Shown: positions 1-7,624, counted from the first letter of the stretch. The stretch: DNA of 14,102 nucleotides from Dethiosulfatibacter sp. (GCA_019084435.1 JAHRFV010000252.1:1-14102), one strand, 5' to 3'. Notes: a model not told the origin generated them from the sequence alone. A program made the numbers and translations.

Positions 1-142
1 ATGAAAGCATCTCACTCATTTGCTTAGTCTTATACTTTTTGATTTCCTCTATAAGCTTGGGAACTATAACTTTTACATCACCAACGATGCCTATATCTGA
101 TACATCAAAAATACTGGCGGTATCATTTTTATTGATGGCAAT
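1..142 (-). CDS. etfA: Electron transfer flavoprotein alpha subunit, C-terminal fragment (runs off left edge)
   Basis: Read on the minus strand, 142 to 2 gives 47 codons that match the FAD-binding C-terminus of ETF alpha: an AINKN block, then SIFDVSDIGIVGD, then a helix VPKLIEEIKK. In the family this segment (AINKD..API...ADYGIVGD..EVVPAL) contacts the FAD of the EtfAB heterodimer, which passes electrons from acyl-CoA dehydrogenases or bifurcating enzymes. The stop should be the TAG seen in the sister copy at 219-221, and would lie one or two bases outside the window. Upstream of codon 142 the frame runs into the antisense of an inverted copy of its own 3' end, so the rest of the gene is missing. 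The family assignment is firm. The position and orientation in the real genome are doubtful, because this piece is one arm and the loop of a terminal inverted duplication. Confidence 0.75.
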   Translation of the reverse strand, partial: MAINKNDTASIFDVSDIGIVGDVKVIVPKLIEEIKKYKTKQMSEMLS

Positions 143-219
143 TGTAAAAGTAATAGTTCCCAAGATTATAGAAGAAATCAAAAAGTATAAGACTAAGCAA
201 ATGAGTGAGATGCTTTCAT
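1..219. repeat. Terminal inverted repeat, 77-base arms around a 65-base loop
   Basis: Bases 1-77 are the reverse complement of 143-219 with three mismatches. All three fall in the loop-proximal 31 bases; the outer 46 bases are identical. The loop is 78-142. The arms are the 3' coding end of etfA in opposite orientations, not transposon ends: there is no transposase and no target duplication. The structure has the same topology as the inverted repeat at the right end of the window. Confidence 0.9.
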
Positions 220-221
220 AG
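144..221 (+). pseudogene. etfA: Second copy of the etfA 3' end (25 codons plus TAG), 5'-truncated
   Basis: The plus strand from 144 reads VKVIVPKIIEEIKK and ends at TAG 219-221, the same last 25 residues as the minus-strand etfA fragment except for one Leu/Ile change. The upstream AINK...GIVGD part is absent: 5' of 144 is the antisense of the other copy. A longer open frame begins at 39, but its first 35 codons are antisense and not a protein. Because this copy runs into a good terminator and faces osmC convergently, it is probably the copy in its natural place: the end of a rightward etfBA-type operon cut off by a chimeric junction at about 143/144. Confidence 0.65.
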
Positions 222-247
222 GATAAATGTTAATGAAACAATAAAAC

Positions 248-288
248 AAACAAAAAACAAAAGGAACTGTCCCTTTTGTTTTTTGTTT
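248..288. terminator. Bidirectional intrinsic terminator between etfA and the osmC-like gene
   Basis: A perfect 17-bp stem (248-264 with 272-288) carries a 7-base loop AACTGTC. The stem is A/T-rich with a GG/CC pair next to the loop, so T-rich tracts follow it on both strands. It lies between the plus-strand etfA stop at 221 and the minus-strand osmC stop at 302, as expected for a shared terminator of convergent units. Confidence 0.85.
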
Positions 289-301
289 TTATTAGATTAA
301 A

Positions 302-688
302 TTAATTCCGTTCGGTAATTTCTATAGCAGCACCATTTCTTAAGGTATTGCTAATGGTGCATCCCCGCTCTACCATTGTCTTTAGCTTGCGCTTATATTT
401 AGCGTCTAGTTCAGGAAATACTAGAGATATTGAAAAACTGGTGAAGCGATTCTCTATCCCCTCTGTTTTGATTGCCTTTACCTGAATGTCTAATTCGCTA
501 TCGTCATATAGGATTCCATCGCGGTCTAGAATTCTAGTCATAGTAATAGAAATGCATAGACCAAGGGATGCCTCCAAGAGTTCTTTGGGATTTAGACCAA
601 CCAGGCCTTCAGCCATGCTGCCCTTCAGCTGGTGGCCTGCAGTATTATATATTTCATTTTCTCCATTCTTATACTTAATCGATATCAT
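302..688 (-). CDS. OsmC-family protein (thiol-dependent peroxidase-like)
   Basis: A 128-residue cytoplasmic protein of the OsmC/Ohr/YhfA fold. The two hallmark cysteines are visible: Cys45 in SLGLCISITM on the central helix and Cys110 in VERGCTISNTL. In the family they form the peroxidatic/resolving pair that reduces organic hydroperoxides. The order PKELLEASLGLC before the first Cys and the ending NGAAIEIT are typical, and the length is close to the usual 130-145. I start at the ATG at 688, not at the longer frame from 733, because GAGGGAG lies 6 bases before it and the upstream codons would overlap oppF. It begins 14 bases after the oppF stop, so it is the last gene of the peptide-transport operon, and it ends before the shared terminator. 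The physiological substrate is not known. Confidence 0.85.
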   Translation of the reverse strand: MISIKYKNGENEIYNTAGHQLKGSMAEGLVGLNPKELLEASLGLCISITMTRILDRDGILYDDSELDIQVKAIKTEGIENRFTSFSISLVFPELDAKYKRKLKTMVERGCTISNTLRNGAAIEITERN

Positions 689-702
689 GTTTATCTCCCT
701 CG

Positions 703-1692
703 CTATTGTCTTCCTTGCTTTGCATAATGGCATGCGACAAAATGTTGCGGCTCAAGTTCACGCATTAGTGGTTTTTCTACAACACAGAAGTCAGTTGCCT
801 CCGGACAACGATGATGGAACGGGCAGCCGGTTATTTGCATCGCATTGGATGGGATTTCCCCTTTTAATATTTTACGGCTCTTTTGATTAGGGTCTTTCAA
901 GAAATCAGGCACAGCGGAAAACAAAGCTTTTGTATATGGATGTAACGGATTGACAAATAGATCATCCGTCAAGGCTTCCTCTACGATATTGCCAAGATAC
1001 ATAACCCCTATTCGGCTTGATATATGGCGTACAACACTAATATCATGGGTGATGAAAATCATCGTAAGCTTTAAATCCTTTTGCAGCTTCATTAGAAGAT
1101 TCAGAATCTGGGCCTGAATTGAAACATCCAGTGCCGAGACAGGTTCATCGCAGATGACAATGTTTGGATCAATGATTAGAGCTCTTGCCAAACCAATGCG
1201 CTGTCTTTGCCCTCCCGAGAACTCATGAGGAAATCTGAAATAGTGCTCCGGTTGCAAACCAACAATATCCAACATTTCAAAAACCTTTTCTTGCCTCTCC
1301 TTTTGATTTCCGATTTTATGTATAATCAAAGGCTCTTCTAAAAGGGCACCTACGCGTTTTCTGGGATTAAGAGACGAAAAAGGGTCCTGAAAAACAAGCT
1401 GCATGTCTCGTCGATACTGTTTAAACTCTCTGGGTTCAAGCGACATCAGGTCAACGCCCTTATAAATGACTTGCCCTCCGTCAGAATTGTTCAAACCAAG
1501 TATTGTTCTTCCGGTTGTAGTCTTTCCGGAGCCACTCTCGCCAACCAATCCGTATGTTTCACCTTCATAAAGATTAAAGGAAACATGATCCACGGCATTG
1601 ACAAAGTATTTTGGCTTTCTAAGCCGGCCTAAGGGACCATATACCGGAAATCTTTTTTGCAAATCTTTTACTTGTAGAATCGGGTCATTCAT
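703..1692 (-). CDS. oppF: Oligopeptide/dipeptide ABC transporter ATP-binding protein (OppF/DppF type)
   Basis: A cytoplasmic ATPase of about 329 residues that, paired with OppD, drives peptide import through OppBC. Visible motifs are Walker A GESGSGKTT (51-59), Q-loop Gln102, signature FSGGQRQR (158-165), Walker B IVICDEP (178-184) and switch His216 in ITHD. The C-terminal oligopeptide-transporter extension has HPYTKALFSAVP (251-262) and four cysteines (290, 296, 303, 321). A matching set occurs in the partner OppD; in related DppD/DppF and mycobacterial OppD such cysteines bind a 4Fe-4S cluster. The start is probably ATG 1692; a TTG directly upstream at 1695 has the better spacing (8 bases) from the AAAGGGGG site and cannot be excluded. 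It overlaps the oppD 3' end by 8 bases, implying translational coupling. Whether the family is Opp or Dpp, and the substrate, cannot be settled from sequence. Confidence 0.93.
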   Translation of the reverse strand: MNDPILQVKDLQKRFPVYGPLGRLRKPKYFVNAVDHVSFNLYEGETYGLVGESGSGKTTTGRTILGLNNSDGGQVIYKGVDLMSLEPREFKQYRRDMQLVFQDPFSSLNPRKRVGALLEEPLIIHKIGNQKERQEKVFEMLDIVGLQPEHYFRFPHEFSGGQRQRIGLARALIIDPNIVICDEPVSALDVSIQAQILNLLMKLQKDLKLTMIFITHDISVVRHISSRIGVMYLGNIVEEALTDDLFVNPLHPYTKALFSAVPDFLKDPNQKSRKILKGEIPSNAMQITGCPFHHRCPEATDFCVVEKPLMRELEPQHFVACHYAKQGRQ

Positions 1693-2704
1693 CAAGCGAA
1701 CTACCCCCTTTGTCTAAACCGTTTATTTCCTTGTAATACCAGCATTTTACCATATGATTAGGAATAATGGTCTCTTCGATAGGTGGTTCATTTTCAACGC
1801 ACTTACTGTCCGCCCAATCGCAACGGGTGCTGAATCTGCATCCCTTGGGAATATCCAAAAGAGAAGGCACTGTTCCGCGAATGACATATAGTTCTTCTCC
1901 TCTTTTCCCTTCCAATAAAGGAATCGACTTGATCAAGCCTTTAGTGTAGGGATGAAGGGGATTTTTAAACAAATCACTAGTTGTTGTGTCCTCTACAATT
2001 TGACCCAGATACATGACCCGAACACTATCGCATGTTTCTGAAACCACTCCCAAATCATGGGTGATAAATAAAACCGCCATCCCCAGTTCTTCGTTGAGTT
2101 TTTTTATCAGATCAATGATTTGAGCCTGTATCGTGACATCCAAAGCTGTCGTTGGTTCATCGGCTATTAATAGCTTGGGTTCACATGCCAAAGCCATGGC
2201 AATCATAACACGCTGCTGCATTCCGCCTGACAGTTCATGCGGAAACTGAGTGATACAAAGCCTTGCATCTGGTATACCGGTTAGTTTAAGCAGTTCCACA
2301 GCCCTTTCCATTGATTGATTCTTACTCATTCCCTTGTGAAGTATGAGTACCTCCGCCATTTGATTGCCAACGGTATACACAGGATTTAGAGACGTCAAGG
2401 GATCTTGGAAAATGATCGAAATCTCATTACCTCTTAAGGCGCGAAGATTTCTCTGACTCAACTTAAATATATCTATTCCTTCAAACAATACCCTCCCTGA
2501 ATAGATGACAGGGTCAGTATGTTCCAATAATCTAATGATGGACTGAGACATGACGCTTTTTCCGCATCCACTCTCACCCACAATACCGACAACTTCACCG
2601 GGATTTACAGAAAAACTGACTTCATCTACAGCAGTCAGTATTCCTCTATCTGTTCTAAACTGTACTTTTAAATTCTCCACTTGGAGTAAAGGTACATTAT
2701 CCAT
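1685..2704 (-). CDS. oppD: Oligopeptide/dipeptide ABC transporter ATP-binding protein (OppD/DppD type)
   Basis: First ATPase of the importer, 339 residues. It shows Walker A GESGCGKS (43-50), Q-loop Gln100, signature LSGGMQQR (158-165), Walker B LLIADEP (178-184) and His216 in ITHD. The C-terminal peptide-transporter extension contains [12 protein letters not shown] and four cysteines (289, 295, 302, 321) in the CRFSTRC...C...C pattern, consistent with the structural 4Fe-4S site known in close relatives. The frame stays open to 2797, but ATG 2704 is preferred. GGAG lies 8 bases before it, the protein then begins like other OppD proteins, and the longer version would overlap oppC. The alternative ATG at 2740 has no ribosome site. 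Confidence 0.93.
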   Translation of the reverse strand: MDNVPLLQVENLKVQFRTDRGILTAVDEVSFSVNPGEVVGIVGESGCGKSVMSQSIIRLLEHTDPVIYSGRVLFEGIDIFKLSQRNLRALRGNEISIIFQDPLTSLNPVYTVGNQMAEVLILHKGMSKNQSMERAVELLKLTGIPDARLCITQFPHELSGGMQQRVMIAMALACEPKLLIADEPTTALDVTIQAQIIDLIKKLNEELGMAVLFITHDLGVVSETCDSVRVMYLGQIVEDTTTSDLFKNPLHPYTKGLIKSIPLLEGKRGEELYVIRGTVPSLLDIPKGCRFSTRCDWADSKCVENEPPIEETIIPNHMVKCWYYKEINGLDKGGSSLDE

Positions 2705-2741
2705 TTGATTCACTCCAGACTTATAGTTTTGGCCATTCATT

Positions 2742-3641
2742 TTATTTATTCTTTGCACTGATGTGAGGATCAAAGTGGTCTCGCAGGCCATCACCAAGCA
2801 GATTAAGGCTTAGCACTGACAAGATCAGCATGACACCGGGAAATACAGCAACCCACCAGGCTTTATTGATGACCAGCTTACTGGCTTGAAGTATATTTCC
2901 CCAGCTTGGTTCAGGTGCGGGGATGCCTGCGCCCAAAAAACTCAATGCGGCCTCTGACAAAATAGCACTGGCAAATATAAAAGTAGCCTGTATCAAAAGT
3001 GGGGATAGCACATTAGGAGCAATATTGCCCCAAAGTATACGAAAGTGACCTGCCCCCTGCATATAAACGGCCTCAACGTAGGCCTGTTCCCTGACGACAA
3101 CAGCACTTGAACGAACCACACGCGCGATACTTGGCGTAAAGACAACCGTCAATGCTATTACCACATTCCAGATTGAACCCCCTAACGCTGCCATCAAAGC
3201 AATCGCAAGCAGGATGCCTGGAATAGCTATTAAACCATCACTTATACGCATCAAGATATGATCTAGGGTTTTGTAATAGCTGGCGTATAGCCCAATTATT
3301 AGTCCAAGGACAGATGATAGTATTGAAACTGCAAGTCCCACAAGCATTGATACACGCGCACCATACATTACCCGGGTCAACAGATCCCTACCAAACTCAT
3401 CTGTACCCAGAAGATGCTGAGAGCTTGGCGGCATGAGACGATTAGGCACGTTCATGGCACTTGGACTATAGGGGGAAATGAAGGGCGCTAAAACAGCAAT
3501 CAAGACCATCGCCAATAGTATTAAAGCCCCAATAAGAAGACTACGGTTGCTGAGAATTTTGCGCAGCTGCAATTTACGCTGTTGATTTAACAGACGATTT
3601 CGTATTTCATTAATGCTCTCTTTTTGTTTTATAGTCTCCAT
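2742..3641 (-). CDS. oppC: Oligopeptide/dipeptide ABC transporter permease (OppC/DppC type)
   Basis: Second membrane subunit, 299 residues. A basic N-terminal cytoplasmic stretch is followed by TM1 (SLLIGALILLAMVLIAVLAP), the conserved periplasmic-side motif HLLGTDEFGRDLLTRVMYGAR found in DppC/OppC, and about five more membrane spans. The EAA-like loop that docks on the ATPases is in EQAYVEAVYMQGAGHFRIL. I start at ATG 3641 because GAGGGG stands 6 bases before it; the open frame to 3692 would overlap the oppB end. It lies 10 bases after the oppB stop (TGA 3654-3652) and 37 bases before oppD. It should form the permease pore with OppB. Confidence 0.92.
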   Translation of the reverse strand: METIKQKESINEIRNRLLNQQRKLQLRKILSNRSLLIGALILLAMVLIAVLAPFISPYSPSAMNVPNRLMPPSSQHLLGTDEFGRDLLTRVMYGARVSMLVGLAVSILSSVLGLIIGLYASYYKTLDHILMRISDGLIAIPGILLAIALMAALGGSIWNVVIALTVVFTPSIARVVRSSAVVVREQAYVEAVYMQGAGHFRILWGNIAPNVLSPLLIQATFIFASAILSEAALSFLGAGIPAPEPSWGNILQASKLVINKAWWVAVFPGVMLILSVLSLNLLGDGLRDHFDPHISAKNK

Positions 3642-3651
3642 AGCAGTCCCC

Positions 3652-4602
3652 TCACTTTCTGTCGAGACGCACACGTGGATCGATGACGCCATACATCAAA
3701 TCAACGAAAAGATTTACGCCCACATAGATTAATGTAATAAACAGCACAACACCCTGAATAACAGCAATATCACGTCGTTTGATAGAATTCAATACCAGTT
3801 GACCCATTCCAGGGATATTAAATAAAGACTCAATGACCACTGCTCCAGTAACCAATGTCCCAAAGCTCTGTCCTAAAACAGTCAGAATAGGAAGGCTGGC
3901 ATTCTTAAGTGCATGTTTCAACAATACGGCTCTTTCTTTTATCCCTTTCGCCCTAGCTGTCTTAATATAATTATTATATAGCACATCCAACATGGAGGAA
4001 CGTGTCATCCTCGCAATCAATGCCGCCTGCACAACCCCTAGTGAGAAGGCCGGCAGTATCAGATAGTATAAATGAGTCCCCAGACCCATGCTTAGAGGGC
4101 GATATCCCGCTACTGGCAACCATCCAAGTTGAACACTAAAAAGGAGCATCAAAAATAGACCCAATAAAAACCCAGGTGTTGCCATACCAAGCAATGAGGC
4201 ACTCATCAGAGCAGTGTCTATAGGCTTGCCTCGCTTATAGGAGGCAATTATGCCAGTGGGTATTGCAATGGTCAAAGCAATGAGCTGTGCCAAAATAGCA
4301 AGGCTCATGGTTGGGGGGAAATAATCCCTTATAGCATCCGCAACAGGCATTCTCATAAAAATCGAATCCCCAAGGTCTCCCCTAAGAACATTTTTTATCC
4401 AAGTAAAATATTGGATGTGAATCGGTCTATTCAATCCCATTTGCTCATTTAAAGCCTCAATTTCTTCTGGTGTAGCTTCCAGTCCTAGTAATACAGAAGC
4501 CGGGTCTCCCGGCGTTATATGAATAATCATAAATATGGCAATTGAGACAACAAATAGGACAGGTATAATGGAAATAAGTCGCTTAAAGATGTATGTCAGC
4601 AT
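3652..4602 (-). CDS. oppB: Oligopeptide/dipeptide ABC transporter permease (OppB/DppB type)
   Basis: First membrane subunit, 316 residues. It starts with the typical MLTYIFKRLISIIPVLFVVS, then IIHITPGDPASVLLG, a motif shared by DppB/OppB, and has about six membrane spans. The EAA loop is NYIKTARAKGIKERAVLLKH. The protein ends VDLMYGVIDPRVRLDRK, as most DppB proteins do. The chosen ATG at 4602 has GGTGAT just upstream, which matches the distal part of the anti-Shine-Dalgarno. Upstream in-frame starts at 4614 and 4662 are poorer, and the one at 4662 lies inside the hairpin that precedes the gene. It is the first permease gene after the binding-protein gene. Confidence 0.92.
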   Translation of the reverse strand: MLTYIFKRLISIIPVLFVVSIAIFMIIHITPGDPASVLLGLEATPEEIEALNEQMGLNRPIHIQYFTWIKNVLRGDLGDSIFMRMPVADAIRDYFPPTMSLAILAQLIALTIAIPTGIIASYKRGKPIDTALMSASLLGMATPGFLLGLFLMLLFSVQLGWLPVAGYRPLSMGLGTHLYYLILPAFSLGVVQAALIARMTRSSMLDVLYNNYIKTARAKGIKERAVLLKHALKNASLPILTVLGQSFGTLVTGAVVIESLFNIPGMGQLVLNSIKRRDIAVIQGVVLFITLIYVGVNLFVDLMYGVIDPRVRLDRK

Positions 4603-4632
4603 TTCATCACCCATTCTTAACCAAATTTTGTT

Positions 4633-4664
4633 TAGTGAGATGGCACTAAAGCGCCATCTCACTA
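4633..4664 (-). terminator. Intercistronic hairpin between binding protein and permease genes
   Basis: A perfect 12-bp stem (4633-4644 with 4653-4664, TAGTGAGATGGC and its complement) has an 8-base loop. On the minus strand it is followed only by AAACAAAATTTTGG, not by a clean U-run. It is therefore more likely a partial terminator or an mRNA 3'-stabilising stem than a full stop. In ABC importer operons such stems typically let the binding protein be made in excess over the membrane subunits. Confidence 0.7.
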
Positions 4665-4689
4665 TTAATTGTTTTACAAATATTATAAT

Positions 4690-6264
4690 TTATTTTGTGA
4701 CGACTGCGTTCCAGTATATCGGTAAATCGAAAAACACAAATCCATCCACATTATCTCTGGTCGCCATGGAAGTGTTGTAATGGCCTATTGCTGTCGATGA
4801 GCCGTATTCATACATGAATTGTTGAAGATCAGCCCATGCTTGTTGTGCTTCTTCGTCACTTCCGGCTTCACGGATTGCTGTCAATCCTGCAGCTACCTCA
4901 GGTGCATCAAATCCTGCCCAAGAAGAGTTAACCGCTAGAATCATCGGTGGAATAATATTGTATCCATTGCTGGTTATGAAAATATTCCATCTTCCGAAGT
5001 CTCCTTTTGTTGACATAAACGATGGAAAATCCTGTGAAATGACTTCAACAGTAAATCCTGCTTGTCGGAGCTGCTCTTGGACCACTAAAGTTGCCGTATA
5101 CATTTCCTGATAGTCAGGTGTAGTTAGGAGGTTGATTGTCTCGCCATTATAGCCGGCTTCCTCCATCAATTGTTTTGCTTTATCAACGTTTTTCTGGTTA
5201 TAAAACTCGCTCCCTGTCTTTACAGCCCATTGAGACTGGTTTAGGTTCATATATCCTGGATCGAGTGTATAGTGAGCTGTGTCAGCATAGCTTGCCAGCA
5301 TTATTTCATCCATACTAAGGGCTGCCATTACCGCTTGACGCATCTTCACATCTGCCAATACCCCTTGTTGTGTGTTAAAGAAAGCATTGAGAGATCCACT
5401 AGGTTTTGAGAATAATACAACGCCATCAGCAGTATTGAGCTCATCATAGTTCTCTAAAGGTACATTTTCGATGATATCATATTCACCGGTTTTCATACCT
5501 GCTATACGTGTTGAGTGATCCTGTACAAAGTAGAAAAATAGATTTGGCGTAGCCGCAGACTTTAGTCCAGAGTACGCACTTGATTCACCGGGGATTGTTG
5601 TATAATCATCATACTTAACCAGATGTATGTACTGATCTTGTCTCCATTCCTGAAGCTTGTATGGTCCTGTTCCAATATACTCTTGAACGCCTTCAGCAGT
5701 AGCTGCCTCTATGACTTCCTCTGGCATAATCACTGGAAAGAAAGTTCTAGTCGCTATGATCGTCATAACATCGCTCGTAACTTTGGGAACTGTTAATGTT
5801 ACAGTATAATCATCTTCCTTTGCAAAGACTGATCCACCTAACAGCGTCTTGCCTCTTGCAGAGACTTCCAACCAACGGTTCATTGAAGCAACAACATCAT
5901 CTGCTGTCATTTCTTTCCCATTATGAAACCTCACGCCCTCTCTCAGCTTGAAAGTATATACTAAGCCATCATCACTGACAGCGTAGCTCTCAGCCAAATC
6001 AGGAGTAGGTTCATAGTCTTTATTCATTGTATAAAGCTGCTCAAATATATTCCCAGCAATCGTTAGAGAAACCTGAGAAGCTGTCAATGAGCCATCTAGT
6101 GTTGGTGGCTGTGCTGTTGTAGCGATGATAAGGGTATCTTTATACTCCGGTGTTGTACCAGGAGCTGTAGTAGTTGCGGTGCCTCCGTTTCCACTGCAAG
6201 CACCAAGAGTGAGCAGTAAGATAAGGATAACCGTTATTATTCTAATTTTTGAATATTTTTTCAT
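4690..6264 (-). CDS. Extracellular solute-binding lipoprotein, family 5 (peptide-binding, OppA/DppA type)
   Basis: A 524-residue SBP_bac_5 protein that should capture peptides outside the membrane and deliver them to OppBC. A short basic N-terminus, a hydrophobic stretch and the lipobox LGAC give lipidation at Cys23, then a Thr/Gly-rich linker to about residue 40. The family core is clear: TLIIATTAQPPTLDG, DLAESYAVSDDGLVYTFKLR (89-108) and GVRFHNGKEMTADDVVASM (110-128), the conserved block of the superfamily. Length is normal. The ATG at 6264 has AAAGGTGG 8 bases upstream. It is the first gene of the operon and is followed by a hairpin, then oppBCDF and osmC. Family 5 also includes nickel and other ligands, so peptide specificity is inferred from the neighbours. 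Confidence 0.93.
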   Translation of the reverse strand: MKKYSKIRIITVILILLLTLGACSGNGGTATTTAPGTTPEYKDTLIIATTAQPPTLDGSLTASQVSLTIAGNIFEQLYTMNKDYEPTPDLAESYAVSDDGLVYTFKLREGVRFHNGKEMTADDVVASMNRWLEVSARGKTLLGGSVFAKEDDYTVTLTVPKVTSDVMTIIATRTFFPVIMPEEVIEAATAEGVQEYIGTGPYKLQEWRQDQYIHLVKYDDYTTIPGESSAYSGLKSAATPNLFFYFVQDHSTRIAGMKTGEYDIIENVPLENYDELNTADGVVLFSKPSGSLNAFFNTQQGVLADVKMRQAVMAALSMDEIMLASYADTAHYTLDPGYMNLNQSQWAVKTGSEFYNQKNVDKAKQLMEEAGYNGETINLLTTPDYQEMYTATLVVQEQLRQAGFTVEVISQDFPSFMSTKGDFGRWNIFITSNGYNIIPPMILAVNSSWAGFDAPEVAAGLTAIREAGSDEEAQQAWADLQQFMYEYGSSTAIGHYNTSMATRDNVDGFVFFDLPIYWNAVVTK

Positions 6265-6298
6265 TTAATTTTCCACCTTTCATTATTATATGACGATA

Positions 6299-6327
6299 AT
6301 TCTACCACTAATTTATTCGGATAGCAA
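6299..6327 (-). promoter_or_regulatory. Candidate sigma-A promoter of the peptide-transport operon
   Basis: On the minus strand TTGCTA (6327-6322) and TAGAAT (6304-6299) are separated by exactly 17 bases and point at the binding-protein gene, whose ATG is at 6264. They match the consensus at 4 of 6 and 5 of 6 positions. A perfect TATAAT also exists at 6290-6285, but transcripts from it would start inside the ribosome site. Confidence 0.5.
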
Positions 6328-6328
6328 T

Positions 6329-6353
6329 AAAAAAACAAAAGGAAGATTACTTC
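6329..6353 (-). terminator. Weak candidate terminator of the MFS gene
   Basis: On the minus strand a short 4-bp stem (GAAG/CTTC, 6342-6353) that spans the MFS stop codon is followed by CTTTTGTTTTTTT. The U-tract is good but the stem is minimal, so read-through from the efflux gene into the peptide-transport operon is possible. Confidence 0.3.
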
Positions 6354-7600
6354 AACAACAGATACATACTATAAAAGAATGCGACGCTGGCCCCTATGAC
6401 TGGTATGACAGCCACAGGAATCATATTAATCAACAATCCCGAAGTTATAAGCGCCACGGGCAATATGACCTTCACCAGACTCATAATCAGGCTCAGCACC
6501 CTTCCCAAAAGCTTACGTGGAATCTCCTTCTGGAATATAGTCATAATTGGCACATCCACAAAGGCTATTGCGATACCAATAAGCACATAGATGATCGCGT
6601 AAAAAAGTAAACTAGTGGCATTTCCCAAATTCAAAATGACAGGAAGCCCAATCAATCCGGCCAATATGGCGATAAAGGCATTCATCGTAATCAACAGCTT
6701 TCGGAATCCGACCCTCTTCATCACCCTCTCCACGATCAGTGTCCCAATAATCAAACCAACAGGGAACATGCCGTTGATGATGCCAAAGCTGGTAGAAGGC
6801 ATCTTCAGCAATTGATTAATAATATAAGGTGCCGGTATGTTCACAGAAAATCCTAACAGAAAATTAAGGGATACAAATACAAAGAAAAGCTCCAGAATTG
6901 AACGATTATGCGAAAAGAAATGCCATCCGTCCTTCAGATCCTTTGTGAAACTATTTGCCTTTGAACCTGTTGTTCTGGCAACTTCTATTTCATCCTGATT
7001 CAGGTGATAATCGATAAACCATTCCGTTATGGCAGAAAAAACAAATGAAATTGCGTTAAACAGTATAAAGGCACGAATATCAATCAAAGCAAAGACCACT
7101 CCACCTATAATCGGTCCCAGAATCGATGCTGACGAATCGATAAGCTTGCTTAGGGAATTGAGCCTGATCAATCTATCTGACGTGACTAGTGAGGGTTTGG
7201 CTGCCTCCATGCCTATTCCAAAGAAGGTTGTAAAAACATTGAGCAATACCGTGGTGACATAAATGATAGTCAGATCCAGCGTTCTTGCCGTGGCGTAAAA
7301 ATAAAGCATGGTAAACAATAATCCGTTAGCGAGATCCATCCCGACAACCAACCACTTCTTGGGTATCCTATCGGCGATGACCCCGGCAATAGGGCTTATG
7401 ATAATCATTGGAACGACACTCAGCATTAACGTTGTCGCATAATTCAGTGCTGAACCGGTCATCTTCAATACATAAAGCCCGATGGCAAACGTATAGATTG
7501 ATGAACCCAGTATAGATACCGCTTTTCCCGATGTGAACAGATACAAGTTGTTTCTCTCATTTTTACTAATACTTGTATTTTCTTTGATCCTTAGTTCCAT
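6347..7600 (-). CDS. MFS transporter, drug-efflux type
   Basis: An inner-membrane protein of 417 residues with about 10-12 hydrophobic spans. It resembles the MFS_3 group, which includes enterobactin/macrolide (Mef-type) exporters. The loop between TM2 and TM3 has the MFS motif A, GVIADRIPKK (73-82), and TM1 begins FTSGKAVSILGSSIYTFAIG, as in that group. It would export a small molecule by proton antiport; the substrate is unknown. The start at ATG 7600 is firm: AGGAGG sits 6 bases before it. It is transcribed apart from the upstream MerR-methyltransferase gene, with a terminator and its own candidate MerR-type promoter between them. The natural reading is an efflux pump under control of that regulator. 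Confidence 0.88.
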   Translation of the reverse strand: MELRIKENTSISKNERNNLYLFTSGKAVSILGSSIYTFAIGLYVLKMTGSALNYATTLMLSVVPMIIISPIAGVIADRIPKKWLVVGMDLANGLLFTMLYFYATARTLDLTIIYVTTVLLNVFTTFFGIGMEAAKPSLVTSDRLIRLNSLSKLIDSSASILGPIIGGVVFALIDIRAFILFNAISFVFSAITEWFIDYHLNQDEIEVARTTGSKANSFTKDLKDGWHFFSHNRSILELFFVFVSLNFLLGFSVNIPAPYIINQLLKMPSTSFGIINGMFPVGLIIGTLIVERVMKRVGFRKLLITMNAFIAILAGLIGLPVILNLGNATSLLFYAIIYVLIGIAIAFVDVPIMTIFQKEIPRKLLGRVLSLIMSLVKVILPVALITSGLLINMIPVAVIPVIGASVAFFYSMYLLLK

Positions 7601-7624
7601 GGTATGCCTCCTTGATCTATTCTA

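Noticed and set aside
1..219. Insertion-sequence terminal inverted repeats
   Set aside because: The arms are coding sequence of etfA, there is no transposase or target duplication, and the right-end inverted repeat has an unrelated sequence.
39..221. A 60-codon plus-strand frame at the left end that looks like a small membrane protein
   Set aside because: Its first 35 codons are the antisense of the etfA fragment; only the last 25 codons are real coding sequence, the etfA 3' end. It has no ribosome site.
486..890. A 134-codon plus-strand frame across osmC and oppF
   Set aside because: It lies antisense to two conserved genes and has no ribosome site.
6285..6290. Perfect TATAAT on the minus strand as the -10 of the peptide operon
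   Set aside because: No -35 at 16-18 bases, and transcripts would begin within the ribosome site; TTGCTA-N17-TAGAAT just upstream fits better.
6290..6610. A 106-codon plus-strand frame starting next to the peptide-operon promoter
   Set aside because: It overlaps the well-supported MFS gene antisense, has His/Asn-rich low-complexity composition and lacks a ribosome site.
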